Shown here: positions 18,793 through 21,213 of the stretch, in pieces | How the letters are laid out: the number at the start of each line of letters is the position of its first letter | How positions within the stretch are numbered: position 1 is the first letter of the stretch | Source of the DNA: Allomyces macrogynus ATCC 38327 | Lineage: Eukaryota; Blastocladiomycota; Blastocladiomycetes; Blastocladiales; Blastocladiaceae | Direction of reading: 5' to 3' | Length of the DNA stretch: 21,213 nt | NCBI GenBank assembly: GCA_000151295.1 | Contig: GG745354.1 | Span: forward strand, 596,097-617,309 | Translations under genes and position numbers: made by a program | Notes under the pieces: model-generated | Databases searched by the model: none | What the model was told of the DNA's origin: nothing | Seen by the model: the letters and a program-made list of their open reading frames with translations, nothing else

Positions 18793-19076
18793 TTACTGCT
18801 GCTTGCCCATCAAGTACGCGAGCCGGTCCTGCCACTCGACCTGGCCCTGGTCCTGGCGGATGCGCAGGTCGCGGTCCGAGAGCACCTTCTTGGTGACCGA
18901 GTAGACGCCGACTAATGCGATGGCGGCGCGTCAATCGTGGTATTTGAACAGGGACCATCGAGCGCGGGCGAGCGGCGCGAGCACATACACGAGCACACAA
19001 TCGAGACAAACCCGACGAGCGGGAGGACTTCGGGCGTCTTGCGCGCCGTCGCGCGGAAGTACGTGACGAGACTCAT
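18793..19076 (-). CDS. Small single-helix mitochondrial protein, B12D/NDUFA4 (MLRQ)-like
   Basis: Two short exons (19076-18989 and 18911-18793) flank a 77-base intron (donor GTATGT, acceptor CATTAG) and join in frame to 68 aa. The ATG has context CCCGCC. The N-terminus (SLVTYFRATARKTPE) is basic. One membrane helix follows at about residues 18-34 (LPLVGFVSIVCSFGVYSV), then KKVLSDRDLRIRQDQ and a short hydrophilic tail. The order K-x-PE-x-x-PL, helix, then basic residues and S/D-x-D-x-R-I is that of the B12D/NDUFA4 family, small proteins of respiratory complexes I/IV. The match is in pattern more than identity, so the family call is tentative. The gene structure itself is well supported by phase and splice sites. 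Each exon alone is too short to stand out. Confidence 0.6.
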
Positions 19077-19469
19077 GGCGGGAGCGGAAAGTGTTGGCTT
19101 GGGTTTGTGTTGGGTGAGCAAGTTGCACGAATGCGATGGGGTGGGGGAGCGTGGATGACTGCCACCCGTCTTGGTCCGTCTTGGTGTTGTCCCTTTCGAG
19201 TCCCTGGTACGGCTCCCCCCGCATCGACACGGCCTGGTCGTGTTGAAGTGTGGCGAGGCGTTCCGACTTGACTATGTTGGAAGGGACGCGAGCGTCGCCA
19301 TGCAGAGTGCAGCCGTAAGGTGGGGAGACAAGGGGGACAGTCGGCGTGGTGCCACGCAGGTGATCACTTGCGAAGGCGGCCTTGTGTTCGATTTGTCCTC
19401 ACAATCAGGGTTGAAGTGTATGGTCGTTGCGGTTCATCTCCGAATAGCGTCCTGCTATTGACACTCGGG

Positions 19470-19519
19470 GCGTCGAGGTCAAATCCCATTCAATGCATTC
19501 ATTCTGAGCGTCGAGGTCA
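19470..19519 (+). repeat. 12-base direct repeat GCGTCGAGGTCA
   Basis: Two exact copies lie at 19470-19481 and 19508-19519, with starts 38 bases apart. The space between them is AT-richer and contains ATTCA twice. Purpose unknown; this could be chance or a protein-binding pair. Confidence 0.8.
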
Positions 19520-19730
19520 CATTGCCTGCTGAGTTGTGACAGCGGCCGGTAGGTTTTATTGGCTCGCAGGGCATGTGTGCCACGTTGCGAAGAGCAAGCA
19601 CTTTGGCTCAAGAACAGGAGCGCTTGAGCGGGGTGATGATTGCACACGGTACAGGCAGCACCACCAGTTCGCGTCGCCAGGCTCTTTTTGAACGTGATAA
19701 ATAGTTTTCCGCAAGTTCTTGAAAGCAACC

Positions 19731-19750
19731 AGGCTTGTGTCCGCAAGCCT
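19731..19750. other. Perfect 7-bp hairpin in the long intergenic region
   Basis: AGGCTTG at 19731-19737 pairs with CAAGCCT at 19744-19750 over a 6-base loop (TGTCCG). It is preceded by CAAGTTCTTG, itself a small inverted repeat. No known RNA family is recognised. Confidence 0.5.
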
Positions 19751-20238
19751 ACAAAAATGCTCAAGTACAGCGCAAACCAGACTCAAAAGAGTAATGAAGC
19801 AACGAGCTGATACAGGACGAGCGAATGTTGCACCAAACCTCGCATTTTGACTGGTTCGGCCAGACGGTGGGTCTGAAAATGAGAGCAGGAACACAAAACA
19901 GACGTCGCGATTTGCTGCCACGACCAAAGAATCGCGACATTCGCTCGCATCACAAGCTCTTCTCACCAGTCTCACTGACGGAGTGGGAGAACGTGTCTCG
20001 GCCGTTATCCCGTTGAACCACGCGGTCAAATTGTGAGAGCAGGGGTTTAGCCAACCTGTTTCACAAATGGAGTCAAAAGCGAACAAATGCTGAAACGGAG
20101 TGTGAGCAACAGAAACTGCATTTGGAGAACCAATCGCAACGAAACGAAACGCATGATGGGCACAAAAAGGGGGTGATGGATGCGAGGATCTGTAGTGGCA
20201 AAGCGCTTACACAAACGAGCGTGATCAACCGCTTCGAC

Positions 20239-21000
20239 TTAGGCGGCATGCTCAACGGGCACCGTGACAATCGTGCCGCTCTTGGCATCGATCGTCGTCT
20301 TGAACTGCTCGGGCACGGGCCGCTCGAGGTAGTCGCCGCCGTCCTCGGCAGGGGGCAGGAGCACGTTGATCTCCGACGACTTGGCGGTCAAGATCTCGGC
20401 AGCGAGCGAGTCCTTGGACAAGTAGAGCTGCAGACCGTCGGTGTTGTCAACGGCGATCGTCGGCGTCGCGCCCATAATTTGCAGCTGCAAACCCTTGCCG
20501 TTGACGACGTCAACGGTCGACACGACCGAGTCGACGACGACACCCGACTTTTTGCAACCATCTGTGATAATACGAAAGGAACGGGTTAACGTGCATTCGA
20601 AAAGCACGGGTTCCGGATCTGCGAAGCAAGACAACACGTACCAATCGCAATCGAGTTGATCTTGCCCTTGACCTGCAGCGTCGTGTTCGTGCACCCGTAC
20701 ATGTAAACGACCGTCTTCAAGTTGGTGTCCTCAATCACCAAATCGTGCACGCCGTCATAGTACTCGACAATCCACTTGGCGCCCTCATGCGTCATCCGCG
20801 CCGGCTTCTTCTTGGCCGCGGGAGCGGCCGCCGGAGCAGCCTTCTCGGTCGACTTGACGACACCACCGGCACGCAGTTCCGGGTTCTTGTGCGTCATTTG
20901 CGACTTGTCGACCTTCTTCAACCCGGCCGTGATCGCCGACCCGACATTCAACTGCGCAAAGACACTGCCCATATCGGGCGCGGGCGGACCCGCGGGTGAC
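20239..21000 (-). CDS. SRV2: Cyclase-associated protein Srv2/CAP, C-terminal part (WH2 and CARP domains)
   Basis: CAP recharges actin monomers with ATP and, with cofilin, drives filament turnover; in fungi it also binds adenylyl cyclase. Two exons (21000-20642 and 20561-20239) flank an 80-base intron and give about 226 residues, the C-terminal half of the protein (about 500 in full). The first exon opens with a Pro-rich end (SPAGPPAPD), then MGSVFAQLN and the WH2 segment SAITAGLKKVDKSQMTHKNP. The beta-helical CARP domain follows: WIVEYYDG, YMYGCTNTTLQVKGKINSI, then, after the splice, DGCKKSGVVVDSVVS, VDNTDGLQLYLSKDSL and SSEINVLLP. The stop is TAA at 20241-20239. The exon is preceded on the minus strand by TTCTAACGGCAACTAG, a branch site plus acceptor. 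The N-terminal exons lie further right, outside the window or beyond an intron longer than the local norm. Confidence 0.96.
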
Positions 21001-21213
21001 CTAGTTGCCGTTAGAAGTAAAGAAAGTGAGGGGTCTTTTTTAAAAAAAATATTTTGAACGCGCGCATTAATCCCCCTCAGGGCCGAGGGGGGATGGAATT
21101 AATTTTCGAACAGACCAACGGGCCGGGAGTTGCCGTTGTTTGTCGGGTGGACCGACACTTTTCGAGAGCAGAAATTAGTGATGGGCGTCCGAGTTGCTGG
21201 AGGCACTGGAATA
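21001..21213 (-). other. Intron or upstream sequence of SRV2/CAP with inverted repeat
   Basis: The 213 bases upstream of the first visible CAP exon show an ideal 3' splice region next to the exon. Beyond that lie a T6-A8 tract (21035-21048) and an imperfect inverted repeat: ATTAATCCCCCTC at 21066-21078 against GAGGGGGGAT at 21085-21094, followed by an ATTAAT copy at 21098-21103. No CAP coding sequence is seen here. All other complete introns in the window are under 85 bases, so this one would be unusually long. Confidence 0.5.

Larger units (their letters stand above)
19077..20238. other. Long intergenic region (1.16 kb) between B12D-like gene and SRV2/CAP
   Basis: No gene is supported. From about 19400 the sequence is clearly less GC-rich than the genes around it. 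A minus-strand open frame of 176 codons (19556-20086) shows no domain, no family likeness and no usual codon bias. Two small structures stand out: a 12-base direct repeat and a perfect hairpin, given separately. The part next to 19077 should include the promoter of the B12D-like gene, and the part next to 20238 the 3' region of SRV2. Confidence 0.5.

Noticed and set aside
19556..20086. 176-codon minus-strand frame in the long intergenic region
   Set aside because: No domain, Cys/Ser-rich with unusual codon use, competing overlapping frames, and no splice or start context. Too weak to call a gene.
21066..21103. Rho-independent terminator
   Set aside because: The hairpin with neighbouring T/A tract looks like one, but the splice signals and gene set are eukaryotic.
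1..21213. CRISPR array, viral genes, toxin genes, transposase or biosynthetic cluster
   Set aside because: None of the frames or repeats shows such a signal. The repeats present are microsatellites or intragenic low-complexity runs.

Overview
The window looks like GC-rich nuclear DNA from a eukaryote, most likely a zoosporic, early-diverging fungus (Blastocladiomycota or Chytridiomycota type). The evidence is as follows. I could place 16 complete short GT-AG introns (63-84 nt), several with a visible CTAAC-like branch site. Starts have a Kozak-like CCACC-ATG context. The gene set is fungal/opisthokont (Isu1, Spf1, Pwp1, Vps55, an Ac45/Big1-like protein, Srv2/CAP, Otu2/OTUD6B). There is also an EML/HELP-domain microtubule protein, a family I associate with flagellated lineages and not with Dikarya. 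The taxon is an inference from gene content and style only.

Layout, left to right: EML-like WD40 protein (-, 5' part only); ISU1 iron-sulfur scaffold (+, one-base frameshift); a tRNA-like relic; SPF1 P5A ATPase (-); PWP1 (+); VPS55 (-, at least five exons); an FCP1/NIF-type HAD protein with an RS-like region and a Y/G/Q-rich tail (+); isoaspartyl dipeptidase iadA (-); tRNA-Val(CAC) (-); an Ac45/BIG1-like ER membrane protein (+, six exons); a C2 / polyQ / proline-rich protein (-); an OTUD6B-type deubiquitinase (+, three exons); a 68-residue B12D/NDUFA4-like mitochondrial protein (-, two exons); and the 3' part of SRV2/CAP (-). From EML to the B12D-like gene the protein genes alternate strand at every step, giving divergent pairs over shared promoters and convergent pairs over shared 3' regions. 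The tightest convergent pair has stop codons 38 bases apart.

The genes are mostly unrelated housekeeping functions: Fe-S assembly, ER membrane-protein quality control, ribosome biogenesis, endosomal sorting, V-ATPase/ER function, deubiquitination and actin turnover. There is no sign of an operon, defence island, virus or biosynthetic cluster. The most unusual items are the HAD(NIF)-RS-YG fusion with an altered DLNGC catalytic motif, the intronless bacterial-type iadA, the C2-polyQ-proline protein, and single-base frameshifts in ISU1 and probably EML. The frameshifts look more like assembly errors than gene decay.
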